DNA of 64,000 nt from Ectocarpus siliculosus (lineage: Eukaryota > Sar > Phaeophyceae > Ectocarpales > Ectocarpaceae), in NCBI GenBank assembly GCA_000310025.1, contig FN648616.1, forward strand, positions 38,499 to 102,498, given 5' to 3'. Of the stretch, positions 32,310 to 43,131 are shown one piece after another; the stretch's first letter is position 1, and every line of letters starts with the position of its first letter. The notes beneath the pieces are model-generated. The model saw only the letters and a program-made list of their open reading frames with translations, had not been told where the DNA came from and searched no databases. Both the position numbers and the translations under genes were made by a program.

Positions 32310-34580
32310 AAAATAAAAAAAGAAGAAAAAGAGCCCTCTCTCCGGAGTTCACCAGGCAAAGGGCAGTTTGCAATGAATGCTCGATCCTCGACTACATCCT
32401 GGTAGATAGGGGGAGCACACAGATCCCAGAACTGCACGTAAGTGCGATAGATATAGGTTCGACCGACCACTTCAAACATCGACCGATCTAGAAAGATGGA
32501 GTAAGAAACAGAGGAAAGTGTTCCGGTGGAAAGTAGAGCGTTTGGGAGACGAGGGAACACGGGATGAATTCCAGAAGGGACTGGCTGGAAGTGTAGAACC
32601 CTTCAGGAAACTGCTGAGAAGCGTCCAAAACGGACAGACAGGTAGACGTACAAGTAGCAGGGGACAGGGTGATCGAAGGGTGGGAGTCCATAGTGAACAC
32701 AACGGCAGAGAGAGTAGTGGGAGAGAAAGTGGTACGATGTGGGGTATCGGTTAAGTGGTGGGATGACGAGCTGAAAGAAGAAATAGGGGAACATGGAGAA
32801 ATCTTCAAGCAGTACCTGAGTGAGGGGGCTGAGGAGAGTTGGGAAAAGTACAGGGCCAAGAGGAAACAGGTGAAGGGACTACAGTGAAAAACAAGAAAAA
32901 GTGCATTTGGGACGAAGTAGTGCAGAAGGCCAACGGAGGCCTGGAGGGGAACGTCAAGCAGATGTGGGAACGGATTATGTAGTGGGATGGTAAAAAAGAC
33001 CGCGCAAGGGGGGGATACAGGGGTGTAGCAACTTTGCGAGGTGTAAACGGTGGACTAGCCAGCAGTGGGAAGGGAAAAAGGGAAGTTCTAGCAGGACACT
33101 ACAAGAGACTTGGAGTGCCGTCGGAGAATGAACCTTTTGACCAAGTGTTTAAGAAGGAGGTGGACGCATGGGCCCAGAAAGAAGAAGAGACATCGAAGGT
33201 AGAGGTTGGGAACGTAGAACTAGAAAAGGAGTGCACTGAGACGAGGTTGAGGCGTGTGTGAACAAGCTGCAGTGCCACAAAGCAGCAGGGGCGGATGGGA
33301 TAATACAGTAGTCGACGACGAGTTCATGAAGTTTGGGGGGAAGGGGATGATCCAGCTGATGGTACTGTTGTACAACTGGGTGTGGAAAAACGAGTGTGCG
33401 CCAAGTAGATGGAGGGAAGGAGTGGTTGTGAACTTGTTTAAGAAAGGAGACAAGACTGACCCAGGAAACTACAGGGGTATCACACTGTTGAACACAGTAG
33501 GAAAAGTGTTCTGTAAGCTGCTGAACGATAGGATAGTGGGAGTATTGGAGAAGGAACGTAGAAGTAGTGAGGGCCAGGCAGGTTTCCGACAGAAGAGGAG
33601 GTCCGTACACCACGCAATCACGGTAGGGAGAATCATCCAAGGTAGAAAGAGGGCGGGAAAGCCGACGTACTGCTCCTTCCTGGACGTGAAAAAGGCATAC
33701 GATATGGTATGGAGAAATGGGCTGTGGAAACAATTGTTCAAGTACGGGATCAAGGGGAAATTATGGAGAGTGCTGAAGAAGATGACAGAGTGTACGAAAA
33801 GCGCGGCCATGCTAGACGGAGAACTGTCTAAATTCTTCGACATTGAGCAAGGGGTCCCACAAGGTTGCACGCTGTCCCCAACATTGTTCCAGGTGTTCAT
33901 CAACGATCTGTTGGAAGTCGTAGAGGCAGTCCGGAAGGGAGTAAAAGTAGGGGACACGGAAACTTCGGTGTCAGGAATGCTGTTTGCGGATGACTTTGTT
34001 GGTATGTCGGACACCTCTGAGGGACTGCAACTGCAAATTGACGCGGCGAATAAGTTTACTGATAAGTGGAGATTGTCTGCCAACGTTAAGAAGAGTGCCG
34101 TCATGGTATGCAACTAGGACAGGGAGGAACCAGTAGAACATAGATGGAAGTGGGGGATAGAGGAGATTGCAGTAGTGGACCAGTACACATACCTCGGAGT
34201 AGAGATCGCAAAAGACTGCTCGTGGAATGCACACATGTCCAAGGTAGCGGAAAAGGGCAAAGCACGAGTAGGGAAGCTGCACCCAATACTCGCAAACCGG
34301 CACCTCGATACACGCATCAAATTGACGGTTTTGAAGAGCGTAATATCGTACCACCGCTAGAGTACGCCGGAGAGTATGGGAAGGCAATAAGAACGTAGTG
34401 AAAGCATTCGAGGCGGCGCAGATGAAAGCAGCGAAAATCATCCTAGGATGCTCCAAGCGCACAAGCAATGCAGCCGTCAGGGCAGAATTGGGGATCCAAT
34501 CCCTACGGTCGGGCAGAGACGCAAGGAAGCTGACATGGCAGCTGTGGAGTGCAGCGTACGAAACTCTTCAGTTTCCGATG
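32310..34580 (+). pseudogene. Decayed, 5'-truncated LINE (APE endonuclease tail and reverse transcriptase)
   Basis: It starts with the last residues of an apurinic-type endonuclease (CSILDYILVDRGSTQIPELH then AIDIGSTDH, 32379-32480). The inter-domain linker follows in several frames (VKWWDDELKEEIGEHGE; LAGHYKRLGVPSENEPFDQV). Then reverse transcriptase 33254-34117: REGVVVNLFKKGDKTDPGNY, RGITLLNTVGK, SSEGQAGFRQKR, FLDVKKAYDMVW, VPQGCTLSPTLF and the catalytic LFADDFVGM. The post-RT region (YTYLGVEIAKDCSWNAHM; then VKAFEAAQMKAAKIILGC) runs to about 34580 in two more frames. Several stops and shifts mean it is dead. No clear poly(A) tail. The 5' truncation is typical of target-primed reverse transcription. 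Confidence 0.9.
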
Positions 34581-34829
34581 CAAATGCTCCACGGCTACGT
34601 TCTTGTCGTATGCAATGCCATGTATGTTTTCCCAAGTACCCTTCCTTGTATCTGTGAACGTGATGCAGCTTCCGGATGGCCCCACGCGGGTCATAAGTGA
34701 ATGCTCGAAACTGCACGGCGGTCCATGAAAAAACCCTAACCCTTACCCTGATTCAACAAGTCGGGTTTACCTAGCTACGAACCCACGTGTTACACCCAGG
34801 CACATTAACTTAGCATGCCATCTCCGTCG

Positions 34830-35546
34830 ATTGTTCGCTCCCTTGGCGTGCCGAGCATCGCGCTGCGGTCACAATACACAAGCAGGGACATGATACATGC
34901 TCGATTACATGCTCCGACACAGAATCCGCCGTAACCCTTGCCCTCCACGCACGCACCCTCCGGTGTGTTTCGTCCCCCAGATTTCCGGTGGCGTACAGCG
35001 AAACACGGTCTACATCGTGCGTTGCAACGCACAGCTTACGGCGACCATCTACTGTGGAATGCGCACCCCTCTTACACCCACGTTTGAACGTGGAATTAGC
35101 AGGGAATGTGCGTACTGCTCAAGTGTCTTGCCTTGATTCTGCGTCGGACTGGGTTAGTTGTTTTGCCGCCCTACACACACTTCCATCGTCGGTGTAGAAA
35201 ATTTCACAACGTCTCCAAGGCTCCACGCCAGGAAACTGATCTACCTATGCAGCACCATGGCCGCGCCAGGCCTTTCCCACGATCGTCGCTCTGCTGGTCC
35301 CCAAGAAAATGATGCCACTTTCGAGCGCATGTCATGAAAGCACAAGCAAATACACTTACGTAGAGAGGATTACCAACTTGACACGATTGGGCGCATTGGT
35401 CATCCTCGCTTACAGCGGTGGGGTTGTCAAGCACGCCGGAGATCAATAATGCACCTAGACGCGTACCCTTCTTTCTAACGATGGAGTTCCTAGTCTACCT
35501 TGCTGAACACAAGATCCGCACACCCTGCGTCGTTCGTCGACAGCAG
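34830..35546 (-). repeat. 3' flank of FNIP gene B, homologous to 17080-17770
   Basis: Ordered similarity blocks match the 3' flank of gene A; see that entry. The decayed LINE ends about 250 bp away. Confidence 0.65.
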
Positions 35547-37145
35547 TCAAAGCAGACTATGTCCGATACGAGTCAGACTTCGTAGCGAGGCCGGCCAAAT
35601 AACTCCGTCCACGGATTGGTCAAAACCAATCCCGAATGACAGCTGCTGCATGGAGGCCGGCCATACGACTCCGACGACGGGCTGGTTGAAGAAATGCCCA
35701 AACGATAAGTGTTGCAGGGAGGCCGGCCACACGACATGAACGATCGGCTGGTTGAATGTAGAACCAAACGAAAGCCGTCGTAGGGAGGCCGGCCACACGA
35801 CTCCGACCACAGGCTGGTTGAAGATACGCCCAAACGACAAGTGTTGCAGAGAGGCCGGCCACACAGCTCCGACGATGGGTTGGTTGAACATCCAACCAAA
35901 CGAAAGCCGCTGAAGGGAGGCCGGCCACACGACTCCGACAACAGGCTGGTTGAAACAAAAGCCAAACGACAACTGCTGCAGGGACGCCGGAAACACGGTT
36001 CCGACGATATGATGGTTGAATGGATATCCGAACGATAGCTGCAGCAGGGAGGTCGGCCACACAACTCCGATAACGGGTCGATTGAAGTTGTGCCCAAACG
36101 ATAGCTGCTCCAGGGAGGCTGGCCATACGGCTCCGGCGATGGGCTGGTTGAACGTACCCCAAAACGTCAGCTGTTGCAGGGAGGGCGGCCACATGGCTCC
36201 GACGACAGGCTGGTTGAATCCCAATCCTAACGATAATCTTTGTAGGGAGGCCGGCCACACGACGCCGGCAATAGGATGGTTGAACTTGAAACTAAACGAT
36301 AGCCGTCGCAGGGAGGCCGGCCACACGACACCGAGGATGGGCTGATTGAACATTGGACCAAACGATAACTGCTGAAGGGAAACTGGCCACACAGCTCCGA
36401 CGATGGGCTGGTTGAACTCACGACCAAACGATAGCCGCTGAAGGGAGACAGGCCACGCGACTCCGATGATGGGCTGGTTGAAGTAATCCCCAAACGACAG
36501 CTGCTGGAGGCAGGCAGGCCATGACACCGAGTTCACGGACCTTTCCGAATGAAACACCAACCGCCTGAGCTTTTGAAACCAACCCATGCCGCCTCGGCCT
36601 GTTGCAGATGAAGGTCCCGTTGGCTGACGATTTTCTGACACTTGGTGCAGCTCAGTGGCAGACTTCGGCAGTAGAATCTCCATCGGAAGTGCCCACATCC
36701 AACAATTAGCCTGCACAGCCGGCACTCGGCTCGAGATGCAAGCCTCTCGACTGCGTTTGTGGAGTGTCGCGTGTGACTTGCGAGGAGACCACAAGCTAAG
36801 AGGCGTTTGTCGATGGATATGCACGTCGAAGCTCAGGGCACTTCTGCACGCCCCACAAAACTCCAGTGACACAACCTGTAGCTCCAGCGTAGATATATAC
36901 CAACGCTTTGCTCGCCCATCGCCAGCCTGGTTCAACGCGACGATGAAGGCGTCCAGGCAGTCGCTCCTGCCTGGGAAGGGTGGTATACATACACGTAGGA
37001 ATGACGATAAAAAGGGTGTTGAACTTGGGACTGTTTCTTGCCACGCGAATGAGTACGTGAAGTCGGAAACAAGGGAAACGGCAGAAGAGGTGGGTTGTCC
37101 GAGTCGATACCAACATAATAAACGCAGCCCTTGATGATCAAACAC
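35547..37145 (-). CDS. FNIP (IP22) repeat protein B
   Basis: The open frame spans 532 codons and is paralogous to gene A over its whole conserved part. Similarity begins at CLDAFIVALNQ (residue 63, nucleotide 36959), just after an acceptor-like CCACCCTTCCCAG, so the true exon probably starts near 36970 and the upstream residues are intron. RWYISTLELQVVSLEFCGAC matches A closely; the linker (residues 105-185) has diverged strongly. Residues 213-520 are 14 FNIP repeats of 22 residues and the cap LRSLTRIGHSLL matches A. No membrane segment. As with A, a binding solenoid is the family expectation; the ligand is unknown. Confidence 0.82.
   Translation of the reverse strand: MFDHQGLRLLCWYRLGQPTSSAVSLVSDFTYSFAWQETVPSSTPFLSSFLRVCIPPFPGRSDCLDAFIVALNQAGDGRAKRWYISTLELQVVSLEFCGACRSALSFDVHIHRQTPLSLWSPRKSHATLHKRSREACISSRVPAVQANCWMWALPMEILLPKSATELHQVSENRQPTGPSSATGRGGMGWFQKLRRLVFHSERSVNSVSWPACLQQLSFGDYFNQPIIGVAWPVSLQRLSFGREFNQPIVGAVWPVSLQQLSFGPMFNQPILGVVWPASLRRLSFSFKFNHPIAGVVWPASLQRLSLGLGFNQPVVGAMWPPSLQQLTFWGTFNQPIAGAVWPASLEQLSFGHNFNRPVIGVVWPTSLLQLSFGYPFNHHIVGTVFPASLQQLSFGFCFNQPVVGVVWPASLQRLSFGWMFNQPIVGAVWPASLQHLSFGRIFNQPVVGVVWPASLRRLSFGSTFNQPIVHVVWPASLQHLSFGHFFNQPVVGVVWPASMQQLSFGIGFDQSVDGVIWPASLRSLTRIGHSLL
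35586..36509 (-). repeat. 66-bp coding repeat array, 14 copies (FNIP gene B)
   Basis: Repeats 9-13 alternate FNQPVVGVV with FNQPIVGAV or FNQPIVHVV, a two-unit (132-bp) periodicity. One repeat has FNHHIVGTVFPAS, losing the usual Gln-Pro and Trp. Confidence 0.85.
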
Positions 37146-39257
37146 AACCGCACCCGGTGATTAAACCACCTGGTCATGTCTGTTCATGTTCAACATCCCT
37201 CCATCGAGCATAGGTTGGGCCGGGCATGCGTACCATGCGGTTTCCTACTCTACAAGGCTCATGGCGAAACAGGGAACTTGGTTGTTCGATTGAAAATTCA
37301 TGAAGTGAGTCGTTTGCATGCGTCTGGAGCTATCGATTGAAATCGCACTGTAATACAGACACATTGAAGTAACTCAGGCTCTTCGCCACTGTTCCTAGTG
37401 ATGCAAGAAAAAGAGGTCAACCCCAGAAGCTTGACAATGAACATCTCTTCGTTCGTGTGCCTGTAACGTCACGGATGATCAGCCTCTCGAATTTCAAGAG
37501 TTGTTGATCCTTCCTGGTGTTTAAGGGTGTTTCCTCCACCCAGAACCGGGACAAACGTTTATGCACTGTATCTGTGGGACTGGTGTTCAAACATCTGGCA
37601 AGCGTCTTGTTCCGACGCTGCAAATCTGCTCGTGGCCAAAAAATCTCGTGCCTCGCCTTGTTGTCAGTATTGGCCAGCGTTCTATTCCAAATCAGACTCT
37701 GGACGACAGTAGTTGAGTTCCGCTGAAACGCATGGCAGCTGGGGTTGCGTGTGTGTGTACTTCAACATACACAATCGTCCGCACCATGCCACCGGATAAG
37801 TACAAGTCTCAGTGGAAAATAATGTTTGGCATAGCATCCATGGATCAAAGGTTTGTGGAACGTAGACAACGTGTCTTCATTGGGTCAAACACCGTTAAAC
37901 TCAAGAACAAGTACAATACGCGAGGAGTTCCAGAATATGCACGGGATAGACTGAACGGATTGCTTTGGCGGTAGGTACGAGTTCGTTGTAGAAACGGGAG
38001 ACACCCGCACCCCGCCACCGGGCATTCTTGTGGTTCTGTCGGGTACCTCGACACCAAGCAGCCATGTCATCCCCCAAGTTTAACGCGAAGAGGGTCGTTT
38101 CGTGCATGAGATTTGGGCGTCGCACCCCAAGTGGCCTTGGATGGGCCGCAGTTCGGGGGGCTGGGTCTGTAAGGATGGGTCATAACGGAACTTTCGAATG
38201 TCGAATATGTATTCATACTTACGGATTCAATCAAATCCGGACTTGGCTGAACCGCAACCATAGTTGGTGAGTGGTGGCTACTCGCACGCACGGTGCTTGC
38301 CCATGTACCAAATTCCACACGAACTCCATGCACTGTCGTACACCGGCGAGCAGAGAGAGAGGACCAAAGTCAACGCCTCTAGGGTATCTTCGCGTCGGTA
38401 TTGAACACGACTGGCGGGGAAAAAAAGTGTGTTTGGGCATGTTGGTGTGTGCGACATGCTCACGCGTGTTGTCGAACCTCAAATTCATAGACCGATTCGT
38501 GGCTTTCGGTCGCATTAGGTTGGATTGAGAACCTCGTATGTACAGACACGGTGTGCTTGAACACAGGGGTCAGGTTCGCGTATGGTATGGGCTTCTCAAG
38601 AGGGTTAGATTCCCATGTGGTGTGGCCACGTCACAACAACAGCAATCTGGCCATTGGAAAACGGCGGACCTTGAGGGTGATTGTGACATTTGTTGGATAG
38701 AAGAATGTTCGCTTCGATCATTGGAGACTGACAATTTTCCTGACACTCTGAGAGTTGAGGTCGAAATACAGCAGATCCAGTTCCTTTCGTAGCTATTTGT
38801 AATATTTGCAAGCCCGCACCGATAGGGGTGGCTGTTTGTTTCGAAATATATGAGCTGTTTAGAGGGATGGTACAGGTGATGTACGTGCCAAACAAAACAA
38901 ATCTCCTAGAAGGGGTGTGAAAAATACGCCACCCGTGTGTGAGCCTGTCTGACGGTCGATAAAATCCAGGAGATTGGAGTCCATTTCACCAACTAGGCAC
39001 CAAATTCCAAGCCAACACTTGTACCAAACAAGAAATATTCTCCCCGAGCCATCACAACTGCTTCCCGCTCAACCCGTGTTCAGTGCGTCGAGTTACCAGG
39101 GCATCTGTGCCGAACATGAAGTCGGGAAGCGCACTTCTCCGCCAAAGAAAAAGTCAGAGACGTGATTTCGTAGAACCAATTCTGCTGCTGGCAGCGACGC
39201 AGAGAGGGACAGAGACACGGACGACGGCGAAGTGAGACACAAACCAAGGAGATAGGA
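37146..39257. other. No confident gene; Cys-containing exon-like frames on plus strand
   Basis: Frames at 38064-38270 (TFECRICIHTYGFNQIRTWL, ending at donor gtgagt), 38340-38527 (KVCLGMLVCATCSRVL) and 38538-38792 (EGDCDICWIEEC) contain paired cysteines and could be exons of a degraded or unrecognised gene. I could not chain them. The 5' flank of FNIP gene B occupies the first about 70 bp. Confidence 0.35.
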
Positions 39258-40540
39258 GTGGAGAGTGTGGCCTATACTGCTGCTGACAGCTGACGGCGGA
39301 GGAAGCAAGAGGAGAGAAACGTTTGGTTGTCGGTCTCGGTAATACCGTTCGTTGTGTTGGGGGGGTGTTCACGAGTAGCGAGTGCTTTTTTCGTGATCAG
39401 CGACCGTGGAGAGACGCACACCAACAACACGTTCCTAGACGCCACCATTGTTGATGCACGAACTGCTGTATACTTACCTCTGCACTTGTGTGCGAGAGAG
39501 TGTGGCCTGTACTATTACTCCTGATGGCTAACGGCGGCGGAAGCGAGAGGAGACAGGCGTTTGGTCTTGACTCAACCGGTGTGTTGTTGTGCGTTTTCAT
39601 GAGCACCGAGCGTTTTATACAGTTAGCGCCCGCAACTAAGAAACGCTTATTTCAGGTCCAGCCTCGAATTCTTATTGTGGGCTATAAACTCAGCGGATGT
39701 CGTTCAGTTTCTTATATCATTTTTCTTATTTTTTCGTGCAGCCAAATCCTGCTGAATTTCTTAAATCGGCAATTTCTTATTTCTCTGCTTTCCTCGCCTC
39801 CCGTACTCAACCCCGATTCGCCACATGTTCGTTGAGATTCTGCGCATGCTCCTCCAAAGTAAGGATATCGGAAGACCTCAAACCCCGCAACTCTTCAATG
39901 GTTGTTTAGAAGGTGCTTCTTGATGTCCCCGAGCTGGCTCGTCGACAGCTCTTGTTGATCTCTGAGGGTGACCAGCTTGGTCAAGCCCTCACGAGAGCTG
40001 GCGGAGAGCACCATCCTAGCCGTCTACAGCAGACAGCATGTCGTGGTTCGCAGCCTGTCTGGTGTGCTGTGCCAGAGCTTTAGCGCCAGCAGAGCAGAGC
40101 GCAGAGCCCGCAGCGGGCCGGAGGGGGCGCCGCAAAAAAAAACACTCCCCCCTCGGCGCAACTAATAATAATGCACTAAAATTGTATGGGAGGGGGGGAG
40201 GGGGGGGAGAGGGGGAAAGAGCGAGAGAGCTGTGGGGTTTGTTTCTTATTCGACACACTCCCCCGTAACCCCTCGTTTCTTATGTCGCTGCTGTGTTTCT
40301 TATTGAGACATTTCTTATTGTGTGACCCAGATTGAGCTATGTTTCTTAACCCTATTTTCTTATTTTCGTGAAAAAGTGAGCCTATATTTCTTTAAAATGA
40401 TTCTTACTTGCGGGCGCTAACTGTATGTGATTGGCGATTCTGGAGAGAGACACATCAACACGCTCCTAGAAACACCACCATTGTTGATGCATTAACTGCT
40501 GTACAACTCTCTACACTTGTGTGCGAGGACCTACAGTAGT
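39258..40540 (+). repeat. Tandem duplication of about 235 bp, second copy carrying a MITE
   Basis: Copy 1 (39258-39492) and copy 2 (about 39490-39619 plus 40424-40540) share, in order, GAGAGTGTGGCCT, GGAAGC(A/G)AGAGGAGA, CACCATTGTTGATGCA, AACTGCTGTA and CACTTGTGTGCGAG. Confidence 0.72.
39620..40423. mobile_element. 804-bp MITE with 23-bp TIRs and TA target duplication
   Basis: The ends CAGTTAGCGCCCGCAA(C/G)TAAGAA are inverted with one mismatch (39620-39642 and 40401-40423) and flanked by TA (39618-39619, 40424-40425). TTTCTTAT/ATAAGAAA motifs recur inside both ends at least ten times. No coding capacity. The TIR start (CAG..., GCGCC core), TA duplication and TAAGAA subterminal words relate it to the transposon at 22164-29330. 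Confidence 0.82.
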
Positions 40541-41289
40541 GTCCGACCAGTGGCTTCCTTCCTACTCTGGTCAACCATCAACGCGCTTTTGAATGGCCTG
40601 TCAAACACGAACGATGTTGCCTGGTTTTCCTTGAATGTATTCATAGACCCGTGGAATTCTCATCTTGCTTCGAAAACAGTGATGTGGTGGTATACGACTC
40701 TGTACAGCAGTATGCTGTTGCTGTTGGAGACAAGCCCCAACCGCTGCTCTCTGTATGACAATTCAAGTTTTTTTACTCACTCCCCGACGGGTCTCACATG
40801 TCACGCGTATGATTGATAGGGGTTCCCTTTCGATTCGATACGAAATCAGTCTACGGCAGTAGTGCTGTGGAGCCAAATCTTTTGGCAAGACATGGACTAC
40901 GTGTTAGGATGTTCGCTTGGTATGCGCCTGGCGCCTGACTCGATATTCGCTGCCTGAGTGCCTGCGGTGAATGCCTTGTGCATGTGGGATGCTGTGTCAC
41001 GTTCTTTTTCACCAAGACACCACTTTCTTCGAAGATTGGCAACTTGCTGCTTTTTTTACCCGAGTCGACGACTGCTGTTCAGCAGGCAAACAACCTGGAA
41101 CATATTTGGAGGGGGAATTATGGCATGACCCCCACCTACCCCTTCCCAAACAGCAGTTGTGAGAGAAAAGGTGGTCTGTCCCACCGGACGAAAGGTCATG
41201 GGGGCCAAAGGAGCACCGGGGACTTGCGTGTGTTGCCTGAAGTTTCATCGTAAACTTCGAAGTATCAGCCGGATGTACCTCGTCTGCCC

Positions 41290-41380
41290 CTTCTCCTTCG
41301 TTTCAGCCTCAACCCAGCGCAACCCGTCTCACCTACGGTGGCCATGGCAGCCGCTGTGCAGTACACCAACAGCAGTGTGG
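41290..41380 (+). repeat. Dispersed repeat family, copy 3
   Basis: TTTCAGCCTCAACCCAGCGC, AACCCGTCTCACCTACGGTG, then GCCATGGCAGCCGC; matches 20985-21080 and 32060-32140. An upstream GAAGTTTCAT is also shared with copy 2. Confidence 0.5.
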
Positions 41381-41431
41381 GCGTGCTTGCGGGGAGCAGA
41401 GGACGCCTTCGGGATTGGTCCTTGGGAGCCT

Positions 41432-41465
41432 TGGCAGCTGGCAGCTGGCAGCTGGCAGCTGGCAA
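41432..41465. repeat. 7-bp microsatellite (CAGCTGG)n
   Basis: About four and a half copies of GGCAGCT in tandem. Confidence 0.85.
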
Positions 41466-42361
41466 ATTGCGGTGCTGCGGTGTAAACGTGTAGACGATGT
41501 CTGGACGCCGGAGCCGGACCTGCGAACCGGTTCTGCAACATTCCATTCCACGTGCCACGTGCCAGGCAGCATCGCTGATCGCCGACTCGCTCGCAACTTT
41601 TCTTTGCACGGTCGTCTGTGTCACCCAGCTGGTCTCACCAGCCGGCAGACACCGGCTTCGTTAACGACGTGTGGCGTGGCTGCAGCCGTATGGTTGTTTG
41701 GTCAACAAGTTTTGCACCACCTCTCGCACGTGGTGAGTTGACAGAGCGAGTGAGACTCTACAAAGAGGAATCTGCGACGAAATGCCACATGTATGTAGTG
41801 TTCCTCTCGGGTCATGCCGTTAGATTCGTGTGGTTGGCTACTCATGTTCAACAAGATGCCCGAACGAGAACATTGCCAGCATATGTTGTCCAGGGTAGAG
41901 TATGATTCGGCCGTCGCAATGTTTTGCAGGGTAAGCAGATGAGCACTGCCTGGCCTGCACTGATCTGCAAATGCCGATTCGCTGGCATGGCGCTGCTGGT
42001 ATCCCACGGGGAAGATATCAATCCTGACGATGCTCAAAGGGGTTCGGGAGCGCATGGTGCACCATTCAGAGACGGACCGTGCTCAGCATCAAACATGAAG
42101 AGGTTCCGAATCTCATGAGCACACGGTGCGTTCACTACATAGTCTAGATCCTTGCGTCCTGTAGAATATATGTAGAGAAAGTTACATCGAAGAGCGTCTT
42201 GCGTGGTTTCGGTGATCCAAGCCGCGCTCACACACGATTTGCTCCCAATCCTTGAATACAAAGCACGCATTCACCCCTCTTTTGCCAGCAACGACTTCAT
42301 TCTGCTACACTGTATATCGCGGGTGCCCGCACCGGCACAGCGGGGTGGCGTTGTGATATAG

Positions 42362-42573
42362 GCGTCCTCCTGGGGGACAGCGGAAGCGATACCATAGGGG
42401 TCCTTCCGGTCTGGCACTCCCCCCAAACCGTGAGCAGGTTCGAAAACCGAGCCTTGAAACCTGATGCTTCTTCTGTGCATGCTGTGCCCCTTGCTGACTG
42501 TTTGGTCGGAACTGACATTGATGCAACAACCTTCATTGGATCATTACAAGAGGTTCGGCAATCTCGTGTACAA
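42362..42573 (+). CDS. Orphan exon, unknown gene
   Basis: Between acceptor gttgtgatatag and donor gtaggg (42574), one frame is open and reads like protein: GVLLGDSGSDTIGVLPVWHS, then LKPDASSVHAVPLADCLVGT, ending FIGSLQEVRQSRVQ, phase 0. It lacks an internal start, so it must be an internal exon if real. Family not recognised. Confidence 0.4.
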
Positions 42574-42977
42574 GTAGGGTAACACCTCTCAGCTCTCCTC
42601 GCCTAATTTCTGGAGGTGGCACTTCTCTCAGGCTTTCAGTTGTGAGGCATTCTGTAGTTCTCTATGAATGTGTTTGGAGACTGCGCAGTGTGTTGTACGG
42701 CCACGTGTCTTCTTCGCATGCCCTACCGAGTAACCCTTAACCGTGTCGCTCCCCCCCGCGCCTAGACCTTTCTTGCACGTGGACGGTTTGCTGGCACTGG
42801 TCGGTCCTCATGGTGCTTCTATTCCATAAGACGATGGTGCTTCTCTTGAGTGAATATGTCATCGTTGCCGCGTGCGAGTCATCGGCAACGCATTTCCAGA
42901 GAGCACAATTTTTTTGGGTGTGAGCTGATCTTAAGCTTCGATGGCATGTTTCTCCGCGCCCTCGTTTTCTGTGCCAG

Positions 42978-43131
42978 GTTGAAGGGCGACCCCATTCGGC
43001 AGTTCCGCAAGTCTTTCGAGCGGACAAAAGGTGATCAAGACATTCTCCGCCGCAGCGCCCACTATCAACAAGCGCGACACCAGGTCACCACCGACCTTGC
43101 TTGGGCCAAAGTAGACGAGAGATCCCCCGTG
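42978..43131 (+). CDS. Orphan exon, unknown gene, charged helix
   Basis: Acceptor gttttctgtgccag and donor gtgaga (43132) bracket a 51-codon frame (LKGDPIRQFRKSFERTKGDQ, then HYQQARHQVTTDLAWAKVDE). It enters in phase 2 and leaves in phase 0. It does not join 42362-42573 directly in phase, so either an exon is missing between them or they are unrelated. Confidence 0.4.

Larger units (their letters stand above)
40541..42361. other. Unassigned, one possible first exon
   Basis: A frame beginning ATG at about 41853 (MPEREHCQHMLSRVEYDSAV) ends at donor gtaagc near 41930 and could be a first exon. A dispersed repeat copy (41290-41380) and a 7-bp microsatellite lie here. The rest shows nothing convincing. 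Confidence 0.35.

Noticed and set aside
32310-34580. Active LINE
   Set aside because: Endonuclease is mostly missing and the reverse transcriptase region is spread over several frames with stops.
34725-34748. Telomere-like CCCTAACCCTTACCC
   Set aside because: Only two to three imperfect units near the LINE 3' end; too short for a telomere or a convincing interstitial array.
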